From Balaenoptera acutorostrata (lineage: Eukaryota > Chordata > Mammalia > Artiodactyla > Balaenopteridae), in contig NC_080067.1 of NCBI RefSeq assembly GCF_949987535.1, forward strand, positions 9,176,001 to 9,240,000: 64,000 bases of DNA, given 5' to 3'. The notes under the pieces were generated by a model. The model had not been told where the DNA came from and searched no databases. It saw nothing but the letters and a program-made list of their open reading frames with translations. The position numbers and the translations under genes are program-made. This document shows, in pieces, positions 45,024-57,566 of the stretch. Positions within the stretch are counted from its first letter, which is position 1; every line of letters starts with the position of its first letter.

Positions 45024-46307
45024 GCAAGTCAGAGATGAATCACTGAAGGACAGAGGTAACTGGAGGGGCTCACCAGGCACCACGTCTAATGGCCCATTCA
45101 AGGTGAGGAAGGTGAAGGAGGAAGAGAACTAACTTATCACAGAACTTCCCTGTGGCAGAGTCCACTGCAGACTCCAGAAGTCTTTTATGTTATTTTTTAT
45201 ACACGTTTATGGTGTCCAAGAGAAAAAGAAAGACAAGTGTAAGTATAGGTTTCCATTTCAACGAATTCCTTTTAAAAGTAGAATGTTTCAGGTTTTGATC
45301 AAAAACCTGTAAGAATCTCCTGTTCTGATATGAGAAGAATGGCAGTATTTGGGGCCGTTTCTCCAGAAGCTGAATTAAATGATGAAGCTTCCTCTTTGTC
45401 TCTCGGTTCACACAAAATATTTTCTTCTAGGGTTCCTGCAGCTTGGAGCTCTGCTTTTAATCTTGGGTTCACTAAGCTCCAGTCAGGGCCATAAAAAGAA
45501 TGTTCAAAACATATGCTGATTCTCGGGAAGGTAATGTCCAAGACGATGAAGAAATATGCCACCGCCGTCCCCCCCTTCAATGCACTGCTCCACATGCAAG
45601 AAGCAGCAAATGAAAGGACCCATGTTAGCACACAGTGGGAAAGCCAAAACTCTGTGTGTCTTTAATAATCCTGAAACAAATTCTATTGAATGGACTGCTT
45701 TAAGTTCTCTGTTTATTTTAGGGAAATATTTCCACAGGAAGCCTTCCTATGTAGGGCCATGAAAAGCCTTTTATAAAAGGATATTAATTATATGCTGAAA
45801 GTTAAAATCATCATTGAGCCAGAGTAGCTGGATAAAATACCAATATACCATCTCACAGATCTACTAATTTAGGCTAGTCCTGATCCTAGATTTCCAGCTG
45901 AGAAATGGAATTATTTAGCAATTATTTAGCTGAGCATAAATATTTAGAGACAGTTTTTGCTAACAAGTCTTGCCTCTAGGATCCAGGCCTATAACAATAT
46001 TCTTGGCGCTAGTTTTCCACACATAAATCAAGCCTCTAACTTCACACCTTCTCTATTTCATTTTTACTATTTTGTGCTCTTTTTTTATTCCTTGTCTCTT
46101 TTTGTACTACCCTGTGGAACAGAAACCTGGCCAACCTCATGTAGCCTGAACTGAGAGTCTGAAAAACTGCTCAAGAGAAGCAGGTTGGCTTCTTTTTGAG
46201 TGTTCCATTTTGGATCTGTAAAGTTGATGAGAGTTTGGGATTTTCAATTCCTGGGGTCTCACTTTCACAAAACATGCTTGTTGCAAAACGTTCTGTCTTT
46301 CCCTTGT
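45024..46307. other. Unassigned sequence with a 110-codon minus frame
   Basis: The minus frame 45299-45631 reads a mixed hydrophobic/polar peptide without a motif I know. No repeat recognised. I do not call it a gene. Confidence 0.4.
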
Positions 46308-46384
46308 TTTTTTTTTTTTTTTAATTCAAGTATAGTTAATTTACAATGTAGTGTTAGTTTCTGGTATACAGCAAAGTGATTCAG

Positions 46385-46422
<38 letters not shown>

Positions 46423-46588
46423 ATCTGAAAAAGAATATGTATATATACATATTTCCATTATGGGTTCTTGCAAGATACTGAGTATAGTTCCCTGTGCTAT
46501 ACAGTAGGTCCTTGTTGTTTACCTATTTTATATACAGGAGTGTGTATATATTAATCCCAAACTCCTAATTTATCTCCTTCCCTTATTT
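46308..46588 (-). mobile_element. 5'-truncated L1 3' UTR with an internal micro-inversion
   Basis: Poly-T tail (46307-46322), then antisense 3' UTR text, an (AT)n tract at 46386-46417, then 'aaaagaatctgaaaaagaat' in the SENSE orientation (46417-46436), then antisense text again from 'ttccattatgggttcttgcaag' (46452). All other antisense copies here keep 'attctttttcagattc' at this spot, so about 35 bases are flipped in place. Confidence 0.88.
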
Positions 46589-48059
46589 TGTGTCTCTGCC
46601 CACATGGGCGAAAGTATACGCCCCTGATCTGAAACCCAAAAGGCTATGGAAGACACTAGGATATTTCTCCATCTGCAAGAGATCCCTGTTTTAAACAACC
46701 CACCAATGGTGATGATGAGATCAAGTGTTCAAAGCAACATGTTCCCTTCGGTGGTGTGGGGTAGATTTTCCTGTTCCTTGTGGATTTTAGGCACTCGGAT
46801 TCCTATTAACTTTTATCCTTTGAGAATGTACAGCCTCTTAGGAAAGTTCACATATTTTCCAACTCTCTGCTAAATTTTCCTGGGAGCGTCAGTGACAGCA
46901 GAGACTCCAGCTGAGTTCTCTATATACGGTAAATAAATCATGTGAACAACAGTCCCCAATTTCACATTAATTGTTTGGAAATCTCCACAACATCAAACAT
47001 TTTGTTAAAAGTCTAGAAAAAAATAAGTGTAGCTCTTTTGTTGCCGTCGTCATTGTTTTGCTTCAGAGTGATTTGTTCTAAATACAGCTTAACAGGCAGA
47101 TGACTGGTTTGTGACTATCTTTTCTGAGATGAAAAAGCAATACAAATGTTCCCCAAAAGGATGCCAAGCAGGCACAAAGCAACACGAGGACCGTGGAAGG
47201 GCTGCGCCCGGGGAAATCCTTATCACAAATTGGATTGACAGGGAGGGCTGGGTTCCTGCCCCAGCACACGTGCCTCTGAAAAGCTGAAAGGGAATCACAT
47301 GCTTTAGGAACGAGATCTGGGAATTGCCTGTATATGAGAGTTTCAAATTGCTCAGGCATTAAGAGAATAAGAACATGAGATGCAAATATTGCAGGAATAA
47401 AGGGGGGAGAAGATACGGTGCAAAGCTCATCATGACTGAGAAGTGGAAGCAGGACCTGGAGCCATGCCCTGGGATGGGATGCAGCAAGATGGCTTGTTCC
47501 TCGTGTTGGGCAACTCGCTTTCATCCCTCCCTTTCACAGCTGACTTCTGGTATCTGAACAGAAATGGAAGGTGGGGATTCCTTCAGAATTTGGTGGAGGG
47601 CAGAAGTAGAAAATCTATTTAGACCCTTGTTGGTCAAGATTTTTCTCACTCATGAAATAATTACCAGACTGAAAAGAGAAATAAAAGCCAAGCTCTATTT
47701 GTCTACAAGAGTCACTGAAAAGGTTAAAAATGAAGGGCTTTGATTTTTTATGCGATAGCCCCTTGGTTCCTCTCAATGTAAGATGCCACTGTGTCTATTA
47801 CCTTGAAGGCTTAAATAGCATGAAGATAAAACAATGAACTTCATTCCACAAAACTCTCCCATAAATCTGGTCAGATTTCTTTAGCGTTCTCTTCTGTGAA
47901 TTTTCATTTCAGAGTCTGCCTTGCAGGTAAGATTATGGTGAATTTTTCCCATGTTTTTATTTTTTCAAGGATTTCAAAATCTCTGCTTTAAAGTGTTTCT
48001 ATCCAATCACTCCCCACCCCCCAAATAATCATTTTATTATTGTTCTGATGAACCCCCTC
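46589..48059. other. Unassigned sequence
   Basis: A 148-codon minus frame at 47078-47524 carries no recognised domain and overlaps other frames. No repeat recognised. Confidence 0.45.
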
Positions 48060-48210
48060 TTCTAAGCTATGGGCATGTGCATTAAGTTACTGATTTTCAA
48101 AGTTACACGAATCCTTGGACATCTTTCACACAAACACTTCTAGAGATGAGAACGCTGAGCCCCACTGAGGCGAAGGCACTGACTAAAAATCACAAAAGCA
48201 ATTTTATGGT
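48060..48210 (-). mobile_element. MIR SINE fragment, antisense
   Basis: 'agagatgagaacgctgagccccactgaggcgaaggcactgac' is a degraded antisense MIR core. Confidence 0.55.
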
Positions 48211-48257
48211 CAAGCTGAGGGCAGAAACAGCAGCCTAGAATCTTTCTACATTGCTTT

Positions 48258-48272
48258 CAAAATAGAATTGGG
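48258..48272 (+). repeat. Target-site duplication, left copy
   Basis: CAAAATAGAATTGGG, identical to 48541-48555. Confidence 0.95.
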
Positions 48273-48540
48273 GGCTTCCCTGGTGGCGCAGTGGTTAAGA
48301 ATCCACCTGCCAATGCAGGGGACACGGGTTCGAGCCCTGGTCCGGGAAGTACCCATATGCTGTGGAGCAACTAAGCCCGTGCCTAGAGCCCGTGCTCCAC
48401 AACAAGAGAAGTCACTGCAATGAGAAGCCCGCACACCTAACGAAACGAAGAGTAGCCCCTGCTCACCGCCGCTAGAGAAAGCCCTAGCGCAGCAACGAAG
48501 ACCCAACGCAGCCAAAAATTTAAAAATAAATAACTAAATA
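48273..48540 (+). mobile_element. CHR-type tRNA-derived SINE
   Basis: Sense copy starting 'ggcttccctggtggcgcagt' (tRNA-derived box A region), box B 'ggttcgagccc' near 48326, a body with 'gcacacctaacgaaacgaag', and a short A/T-rich tail 'aaaaataaataactaaata'. The 15-base exact duplication shows a recent insertion. Confidence 0.96.
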
Positions 48541-48555
48541 CAAAATAGAATTGGG
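48541..48555 (+). repeat. Target-site duplication, right copy
   Basis: Exact match to 48258-48272. Confidence 0.95.
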
Positions 48556-48740
48556 ATATTTGCATAGGCTGGTGTTAATGAAACTTAAATCTTGCGGTAT
48601 CAGGATGGAGGAAATCCATCCTGTTGACTCTTCTCAGCAGAAAACAAGAGCTTGTTCATAAAATGAACAATGTGAGATCACAGAGTTTCCGCCTGAAGTA
48701 TTAGCTCCTATATTTTCCCTTTCTCCCCACCCTGCATAAT

Positions 48741-48783
48741 GCCCTGTGCTATACAGTAGGCCCTTGTTGATTATCTATTTTAT
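48741..48783 (-). mobile_element. L1 3' UTR, part left of a nested SINE
   Basis: 'gccctgtgctatacagtaggcccttgttgattatct' is antisense L1; the remaining 170 or so bases to the poly-A are missing, so this copy lost its 3' end. Confidence 0.85.
48774..48783 (+). repeat. Target-site duplication of nested SINE, left copy
   Basis: TCTATTTTAT, identical to 49133-49142; both copies are L1 sequence. Confidence 0.85.
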
Positions 48784-49132
48784 TTTAAAATTTTAAAAAA
48801 TATTTTGTTTATTTATTTTGGTTGCATCAGGTCAGTTGCAGGCACGTGGGATCTTCGTTGAAGCATGCGGGATCTTTTCGTTGTGGCACGTGGGCTCTTC
48901 GTTGCAGCACTCGGGCTTCTCTCCAGTTGTCGTGTGCGGGCTCCAGGGCTCGTGGACTCTGTAGTTTGTGGCACGTGGGCTCTCTAGTTGAGGCGTGCGA
49001 GCTCAGTAGTTGTGGCGCGCGGGCTTAGTTGCCCCGTGGCATGTGGGATCTTAGTTCCCTGACCAGGGATCAAACCTGCGTCCCCTGCATTGGAGGGCAG
49101 ATTCTTTACCACTGGACCACCAGGGAAGTCCC
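48784..49132 (-). mobile_element. CHR-type SINE inserted in an L1
   Basis: Antisense SINE with head 'ccaccagggaagtccc' at 49119-49132, 'ccagggatcaaacctgcg' box-B region, and a body longer than the other copies with several near-repeats of 'gcacgtgggctctt'. A/T tail at the left. Confidence 0.92.
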
Positions 49133-49426
49133 TCTATTTTATATATAGTAGTGTGTATCTGTTCATCCCAAACTCCTAATTTATCCCTCCCCCACCCCCT
49201 TCCCCCTTTGGTAACCATAAGTTTGTTTTCTATGTCTCTGAGTCTGTTTCTGTTTTGTAGATAAGTCCATTTGTATCATTTTTTAGGTTCCACTTATAAG
49301 TTATGTCATATGAGATTTGTCCTTCTCTGTCTGACTTACTTCACTTAGTATGATCATCTCTAGGTCCACCCATGTTGCTGCAAATGGCATTATTTCACTG
49401 TTTCTTATGGCTGAGTAGTATTCCAT

Positions 49427-49489
<63 letters not shown>

Positions 49490-49622
49490 CACATCTTCTT
49501 TATCCATTCATCTGTCGATGGACATTTAGGTTCCTTCCACATCTTGGCTATTGTAAGCAGTGCTGCAATGAACATTGTGGTGCATGTATCTTTTCAAATT
49601 ATAGTTTTCTCCAGATATTTGA
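49133..49622 (-). mobile_element. L1 3' UTR and ORF2 C-terminus, part right of a nested SINE
   Basis: Resumes exactly where 48783 left off and continues to ORF2 C-terminal text, ending near 'tctccagatatttgacca'. The ORF2 frame on the minus strand (49301-49507) keeps YTMEYYSAI and SEVSQTEKDK but its WYIY codons have been replaced by a run of IY units from a (TA)n expansion. Confidence 0.9.
49427..49485. repeat. (TG)n(TA)n microsatellite inside L1 ORF2
   Basis: About 6 TG and 23 TA units where the L1 normally reads only 'attgtatatatg'. Confidence 0.95.
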
Positions 49623-49699
49623 CCAAGAGGTTCCTTTTGTTCATCAGGTACACTGACCTTCTGCACTGCCACGCTGCATGGAAAGGAGGGAGTAGACGG

Positions 49700-49900
49700 T
49701 TCTTGAGTGAGGGTCCTGCTCTTGGTTGGACCTGAGTTGGCTCCTGAGTAAGTTGCCAAAGTTCTCTAAGCCTCACCTCCTCCCGTGTAACAAAGCTACT
49801 ACTGCTATCTCCGAGGGCACTTAGGAATATTGAATGAGAGAGTGCATGTAGCATAATCCAAAAAATGTCCAGCTCATAATAAACTTGCAATGATGCTTGC
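49700..49900 (+). mobile_element. MIR SINE
   Basis: 'gtaagttgccaaagttctctaagcctcacctcctcccgtgtaacaaag', 'atattgaatgagagagtgcatgtagcataatcc', 'cagctcataataaacttgcaatg' follow the MIR centre and 3' half. Confidence 0.6.
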
Positions 49901-52369
49901 TATTGGTGTCACTATTCTGAAAATATCTTCAATCCTATCTCTGGGATAGTTACATGACCAAGTAGAGGACAACCAGGCAAAGGTCTCTGGCCTCAAAGTT
50001 GAAAGGGCTTTTCAGTAAAAGGTTGACCTCCATTTCCCCTGTGGTTGCATAAACATTTGTGGTTCCCGCAAGGTTCCAATGTTCTCCATGTAGCTGACCC
50101 TAAAGTGAGATGGGCTCCTACCCTGGAATTCGTTGGTGGTTTTTTGTTTTGTTTTTTTTAAACTGGAAACTAAAAATGAAAGGCTCAGCTATTCTAGGGA
50201 TCCCTGGAAGAGCGAAGCAAAAACAGTAATACTAATTAGTAGCTACCAGAGCTGTTCAGCATGGCAATAAGCTGTAAATTTATGGTTTTGTTAAGAGTCA
50301 GGCTACATTTGAAATCTTTTATATAATATTAGATATGAAAATACACACCATCTGGACCTCTTGCTGGTAGCTTTGAAATGTCTACATCTCACAGGAATCA
50401 AACCCATTTTACCTGCTAGGGAATAAAACACCTGTTTCACATATTACTTCACACTGGGTGATGAACATTTCCACCATCTCCAGCCAGAAAGAAAAAATGA
50501 AACTGTGGTTTCACATTGTTTAGTAGATTTAAAAAAGCTAGCAGGGTTGGGGGCTGTTTTATTATCTGGTCAGAAGAAGGCTCTGCAAATTGCCTCTGTA
50601 TTAGTAGCAGCTCCCTAATAATTTGGGGGAGTCCTCAGAAGCCCTGCTTAGTGTCAATAAAAATGCATTTCCCTCTCATTATAAATCTGTTTATGAAAAT
50701 ACTTAGTGAAATGAGCCAACTGCATCTTGGCTGCTGGCTGCATCTTGTAATGGATGGTCCCAAAGTGGGTAGAAGGCTGTAATTCACTGGAGGAACTCTG
50801 TTGATGACATAAAATAGTGGAGCAGTTTATGAATAGCCCTAGAATCTTGAGAGAGAATGAGAACTTGCATTCTTTTCTAGGACATCTGCTGTCAGTTACA
50901 GATCTCCTTCTACAAACTTAAAAAAAAACCCAAAGGTTCTTTAGCATATCTTGCCTTTGCATTTTTCCATAAATCCTTTTGTTCTTCAGCTCAAATCCAA
51001 CTGCCCTGTTAGGGAGCTAGGTTACATTTTTAAAAACATAATCGTAATACCATTATATCTCTTAAAGCTATCACAATGATTCCTTTATATCTTCAACTAT
51101 CCGGTCAGTGTTAATGTTTCCAATCATCTCATGATCTTTTAAAGTTTATTTGTGTGAATCAGAATAAAATATGATCTGGACATTATTTCCTTTCAAATAG
51201 CATGCCTATTTGTTTTACAGAGGTTCTTATAGTCTGCATTTTGTTGATTGCATCCCTGTGGTGTCTTTTAACATGTTCTCATGTCCTCTGTATTTTTTGT
51301 TTATTAATATATAGTGTGTACAGTATATTCTGTATATTAGAGGCTTAATTCAATTCAGGTTTGATTTCTTTGGTGAGATTGCGTCGCTGGTGGAATTTCT
51401 CCTTCTGTAAGGAGGCATGTATTGTCTGTTTTTTTCTGTTTACTGTTTACATCATGTCAGCAGTGATTCACTGTCAATATCAAGATTCATTAGTTCATTC
51501 CTCGAAAAATATTGCTATTCTAACCCTTTCACACCGTCCTCATGTATTAGCTGTAAAAAGTCTCTTTAGAGAAAATTTCCTCTGATCTGCTACTGGTAAC
51601 TCAGTGATACAAGAAGGCAGGATAGAATACTTGATTTTCTACCTTTATCTATCAGTTTTCAAAATAGTCCGTTGCTTTTCTAATATGGTCCAATATTGAT
51701 CTATTTGGTTTTCTTAAGTACCATTATAAACTCATGAATTTAAACATATTTGAAATGTTTCAATCAGCTGATTTTTTTTCCCCCAGAGGAGACTGTATCT
51801 GGTGATCTATGACAGCTCCTTTGCTATTTGTTGCAAGACGTTCCAGACTCATTTTATACATTTTCTGCCTCAGACCTGGAATTGGCCATTTTTTAAAGGT
51901 GCCCAGGTTCCTTTCAGTGGGAAATGATATTTGGATACTATAATCTGAACACTAGGCTGATCACTGTTACTGAGTTGGTAAATATTTCTAGATATTCTCA
52001 GTGGACAGAGCTGGGTGATATATATACCATGAGTTCATGGAGAGGTTTCCAGTTCAAATTCAGGGCCACAGAATTTTGACTTAAACTCTTCAATTTTAAG
52101 TCTGTATCTGATTTAAGAATCCTGGTTCTCAACTGCACCAGGAATGATAGAATTGGAATATCGCACACTTATTCAGTTGCTTTACCCTACGGTCTACTCA
52201 CTGCAGGATCAGAACAGCAGTACCTACACTACCAGTAGTAATATGATTACTAAAAATAGTTTATAACTCTTTGAACTTATTTTTGCACGTAGGATATATC
52301 CCATTAGAGATGTCAAATTACAGTGTTTCAATATCACTTGAAATTTTTTCTTTTGTTTTTATGCCACCA
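49901..52369. other. Unassigned sequence
   Basis: Frames under 90 codons; no recognised repeat or gene. T-rich after 51100, possibly very old LINE. Confidence 0.45.
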
Positions 52370-53220
52370 ACTGTATATTTGTTTCATTTTATTTATCTTT
52401 CTAAAAATATTTTATAACATTTATTTTTATTTTATACTTTTAGAAAATATTTACATGGTTCCAAAGTCAAATCTACAAGTGTAGCAAATTTAATAAAATC
52501 TAGCATCCCTGTCTTTCCCTCTTTCCATAAACCGTAGGTAATGGCTTTTTTGAAAATTACTTTCCCCATAGGTTATTATATATTTTTGAAAAATCAAATT
52601 CTGGTTTAACTGTTCAGTTGCTTGTTTACTAAATATAAGTCTATTAAATATCTATACATCTCCCTATCTATCTATGCAGATATCAGGCATATTCTACCAT
52701 GTATATTTGTATATATGTTTATATACCTGGAACTACTTCTTTAGATTTATAGTAGCTTACTATACACATTTTTATCCACTGTGCCTTTTTTTCACTTCAA
52801 GTACAACTTGAATATCTTCTCTTAGTAGCATATAAAGATATCTCTCATTTCTTTTAATTCGCATAGTACTCCATTCTACCGTTATACCATAGTTTATTCA
52901 ACCAATCTCTTATCACTGTTATTTGGGTTGTTTTTAGACATTTGCTATTAAAAATAGACCCGTAGTAAGTATCCTAATGTATACATATTTTCATATTTTT
53001 ACCAGAGTAACTTTAGAAGATATCCCTAGAAGTGGGATTGCTGGGTCAAAGAGCAAATGCCCATGAAATTTTGTTAATTATTAACAAATTTCCTCTCCCG
53101 TAAGTATTGTACTACTTTGCACTCCCAGCAATGATATACAAATGTAAGGCTCTGTTTTAATGCCTACGTCTTCCTTGCTGGATATTGTAGCAGTTGGTAT
53201 TTTACGTCACCTTCTTTTAT
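52370..53220 (-). mobile_element. Old L1 3' region, antisense
   Basis: 'atttacatggttccaaagtcaaa', 'gtttattcaaccaatctcttatcactgttatttgggttgtttttag', 'agaagtgggattgctgggtcaaagagc' and 'tttgcactcccagcaatgatata' are the familiar antisense L1M 3' UTR and ORF2 end. Confidence 0.7.
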
Positions 53221-54959
53221 TTAGCAACAAGAGGAAAGGATAGCCATCTCTTTAAGTGACATTTGTGAGAAAAAGTTTCAATGAAGTAAAAACCTAGAGA
53301 GATTTAGAAGCAACTCTTGACTCCCTCCAGTTTGTCAAGGAACAAGGAACAAGGTATTAAACGCAAACAAAAGAGCCACCAACTTATGAAAATGGCTACA
53401 CTCCTTTCTCCTTTGATGTTTGACTAACTTGTTTCTACCTTTTACTTTTCTCTGCATTTGATTTAAGATGGTTTGCATCCTGCTAATCTTCAACATGAGT
53501 TAACATTTCTTCTTGTTTATCCATTCTGAAATGTTCTGTGTTGAAAAAAAAAAAAAAGATTCACCCGATTTATATCCTCAACGTACTGTCCTCTATGGCA
53601 GTGGTACACAAAGCAGGCTCCATGGAATGTGTCAGTCCACAGATTGTTTGCTTCCACAATGAGAAAGGTGCATAATTAGGGATAAACACAGCAAAACTCT
53701 TTTAGTCATTTGACATCATCATGACCCAAGTGCATGATCAGTGGTCTTCTGCAAAGGTATTGACACATGATGGATTACAAATGTCATTATTGTAATGATA
53801 ATATTATGGATTACAATTGTATTATTATATAATGGACTACAAATATGGTCTTTCACCACACACAGTTAAGAAGCATTCTTCCATGGCCCTGTTTCTTCTT
53901 CTGCCATTATCCTGAGCCAATAGTTCTACATCTTGTGTGTTTGCAGAGTCTCCCTTCATCTGATTTAAACTTCTAATAAAATTTTCCTTATTTGGTTTGG
54001 CTCAGTGCTTCCCAAAATGGGCCATGGGGTAGAGTTATACAAGTTTCTTTACGTCTTCTCTGCAGAGCTTCTCAGGGCCATGAAATACTGATATGTTTTT
54101 ACCAGTCTCTCAGAGATCAGATCCCAAAGGTAGTGGCCCTTGGAAGCCTTTTTTTGTGAAGTGTTTTGTGGGATCAGGTTTGCAGACAGGAAACATAAGA
54201 AAATCCTGGTATAGGCTCATAATTTCCTTTCTACAAAAATGGTATTATGGGAAAATGTCAACATTTTACAATTCTATCAAACCATCCAGACCCTAAATAA
54301 AGACAGGGCAAAAACAAACAAGCAAAAACTATTCCAAGACTTTAGATCACCAGATATGGCTTATCCTCTAAATTAGCCTAGCTTCCATTCCATGCCTTTA
54401 GAATATCTGACTACTTATTTGATATTGAAAAATTACTTAGAAACAAGATCCTATAAGCACTTTAATAGTAGTTTTTGTTTGCAAAAAATATAAGTAACAG
54501 TCTGTTCTGAGGTTTAATAATTTTTGTTTTGTGGAAATTCTCCCATGGATGGCTCTAAATCTTGTCAACTTCGGTCTAGACTCAGCTACAATTGAAATTC
54601 CTTTCTCTGTGTTTCTAAAGTTCCTCAAATTTCTTTTTGCACTTTTAGTCCTTTCAAGGCTAGAACTCTATATATTAACCTTTGTTTTCCAAGACCAGAA
54701 TATTTCCTTGGTAACTTTCAATCCACACAGTGTAGATGTGAAGAGCCTAGGTTTTGGAAGCCATCGCACGTGGGCACAGGTGAAGCATGAGTAGGATATC
54801 TAAGGAAACACTGATGACATAAGATTTTCCCTTGGTGAGTTGGACGTGGTGTGATCTGCCCCCTAATCCCTACTTCTTTATTTCTATTTCCAATTATGTC
54901 CTATTCTCAAAAAGAATTTTGGGGCCAGAGTTCACTGCTCGCTCAGTGAGTTTTTTCAA
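53221..54959. other. Mostly unassigned sequence
   Basis: Contains a poly-A run (53543-53557) and MER-like phrases ('ggcagtggtacacaaagcaggctcc' near 53600, 'ggctcagtgcttcccaaaatgggcc' near 54000) that suggest eroded hAT transposons, not identified further. Confidence 0.4.
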
Positions 54960-56948
54960 TTAACATCTATTTTTCTTCTTCCTCATTACCAAAGACATAT
55001 TCATTGCAAAAACTTTAGAAAATATCTGTGAGTAAATATAAAAAAAAAATCCCTATACTATCACCTGACATAAACACTAGAAACATTCTGATGTTCCTCC
55101 TCTGGTGTTTGCTCTAAGAATACATATAATAAATATGTTATATACATATTGCACAGATGCACCAATATATGATACATTACATTATGTGATAAATATAATA
55201 TAGGTTTATATATAGCAAATATCTATTCTCATGATTATATTTCAATTTATGAGAACATTCCCCATGAATTCTCCTGAACATAAATCTCAGTCTCAAAGTC
55301 TGTATCCTGGGTTACTTGACCTAAAACATCATTATTTGTATGCGTTTATGTGTTATCTGCATTTTCTTTCATGGGATATTTTTCTTTGTGTCTTTTGCCC
55401 ATCTTGTATTGCTTGGGTTGTTTGATTTTTTCTTATTGATTTATACATATTATTTATATATTCTGGAGATTAAATTCTTTGTTAATTTTACTGTAACTGT
55501 CTTCTTTCACTTTGTGACTTGTCCTTTCCTAATCTTTATGGTGACTCTTGATGAGCAGGTGATCTTATTTCTATGGTAGTTTGATTTGTCAGTCATTTCT
55601 TAGATAGTTAATGCTTTTGTTTTATTTAAGAAAGACTTCTATACCTTGAGGTCAGAAATATATTCCCCATATTTACTTTAAAATGTTATATTTTGTCCTT
55701 CACATACATCTTTAATCTTCAGGGAATCTACTTTTTAAGGAGTGTTAGACAGGGATTCAATTTCATTTACTTCTAAAAGGGAATCTCAAATCTATACATC
55801 TTGCAAAACACTCTTATTTTTAATAATTTGTAGTTTTTGGAAGTTTTTCTATATCAAAACCACATCCTTTTTGAAAATCACAATTTTATTTCTTTCTCTC
55901 TGGCCCTTATATCTTCTAATCCTTTTTCTTGTTTTATTCCAATGACTAGGAATTCAAATTCAGTCTTGAATAAAATTCGTGGATAGTGAGAATTCTTGTC
56001 TTGCTCCTATTTAGAAGAACAGTCTCATTATTAAGAAAGAATTTTGCTCTACCTTTTTAGTGACAGCCTTTAACAGGCTAAGGGAGTTTTTTTTAATCAT
56101 TATTGGATGCTGAAATTTTTCAGATGCCTATTTTGCCTACGTTAAGAAGACCATATATATTCTTCTTTAACCTTTTAATAGTATAATTGATAATTATAGA
56201 TTTTTCTAATGTTACGCTGTCCTTGTATAGATGTACTAAATTCAACATGATCATGATGTATTACCTTTTTTATATGCTTCTTGAAACATTTTGCCCATAT
56301 ATCATTTTAAAAGCTTTTATCTATGTCCACATATTAAAAATGACTTCTGTAATACTCTCCTTTGTCTGGCTTTGATAGTGAAGTTTTACTAGACCCATAA
56401 ATTGAATTGGAAACTATTTGTTCTTTTTCTATATTCTGGAAAGTTTGGGGTAAGTTTGAAATGATTGTTTTTTGGAAAGTTTCATAGACTCACTTTAAAA
56501 GCCATTTGAGACTGGTGTTTTCTTTGTAGAAATATTTAAAACTACTGATTAATTTCTTTGTTGGGTTATGTGGACTTTCTAATTCTTGAGAAAAGTTTAA
56601 ATCTATTGCGAGTATGTAGTGGTTCTATGTTTGTTTGAAAAGAATGTGTTTTCTAAGATTGAAATATTCCATAAATGCCCTGAACCACAAATTTATTAGT
56701 TGTGTCTTTCAAATAATCTAGCTTTACTAACTTTTTGGCCATTTAGAAGAGGTATATTGAAACATACCACTATGATCATGGATATGTAATTTTTTCCCTG
56801 ATTTCTACCATCTATTGATTTATTTTTAAGGGATATTTTAGTGATGCAAAGACATTTGAATTTTTATATCTTCCTGGAAAAATTGAACATTTTAGTTCAA
56901 GATTAAATGTGTCACATAGCCCACATTTAATGATTATAGTGTCCTTTG
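54960..56948 (-). mobile_element. Old L1 (ORF2 downstream part), antisense
   Basis: T-rich antisense L1: 'ttttctttgtgtcttttgcccatcttgtattgcttgggttgtttg', 'agaaagacttctataccttgaggtc' and, near 55990, 'gaattcttgtcttgctcc', which is the reverse of the ORF2 stretch near the RT core. No frame survives. Confidence 0.6.
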
Positions 56949-57566
56949 TGGTAGGCAGAGTTCTAAAATGTCCCTCAAGACTTCCTGCCCCCTTGCTATA
57001 CACACCCTGCATGATCATAGGACTGAATTTGATGGCTTTTACCCCACGATTATGTTATGGCACAGCCGACCTTAAGAAAGGGAGATGATTTGGGAGAGCC
57101 TAACCTAATCGCACAAGTCTTTCAAAAGCAGAGCAGTTTCTCTGGCTGGAAACAGAAGCAGAAGTCAGAGAGATTTGAAGCGTAAGAGAGATTTGATACA
57201 ATGGAAATTCTCTGTTGCTGAGATGAGTGGGACCACAGGGCAGGGATCTGAGAGTGGCCTCAAAAAGATGAAAAAGGTCTTTGGTTAACAGCTAGCAAGA
57301 CAAGAGAGACCTCAATCCTAGAACAACAAGGAAATAAATTCTGCCAACAACCAGAAGGAGCTTGCAGCAAATCTCCCCCTGGTCAAGTCTCCAGATGGGG
57401 ATGCAGATTGCCAATACCTTGATATCAGCTTAATGAGATCCTAAACATAGATCCTAGCCATGCTGTGCCAGACTTCTGACTACAGAAACTGTGAGATGAT
57501 AAACTGGTGTCTTTTTAAGCTAGAGTTTGTGACCATTTGTTACATAGTAATAGAGAACTAAGACAC
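56949..57566 (+). mobile_element. MLT1-type LTR nested in an old L1
   Basis: Begins 'tgtggtaggcagagttctaaaatg' and ends 'acatagtaatagagaactaagaca' (TG...CA ends). Interior phrases 'tctgccaacaaccagaaggagcttg', 'gacttctgactacagaaactgtgagatgataaa' follow MLT1 order. No clean 5-bp duplication. Confidence 0.8.

Noticed and set aside
45299..45631. 110-codon minus frame with a hydrophobic segment, considered as a membrane-protein exon
   Set aside because: A single hydrophobic stretch, no conserved motif and no convincing splice sites; chance is as likely.
47078..47524. 148-codon minus-strand open frame
   Set aside because: No domain, another frame is open in the same stretch, and there are no neighbouring exon signals that I could support.
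48300..48340. tRNA-like box B in the SINE, considered as a tRNA gene
   Set aside because: Only the SINE head is tRNA-like; there is no complete cloverleaf and the SINE body follows directly.
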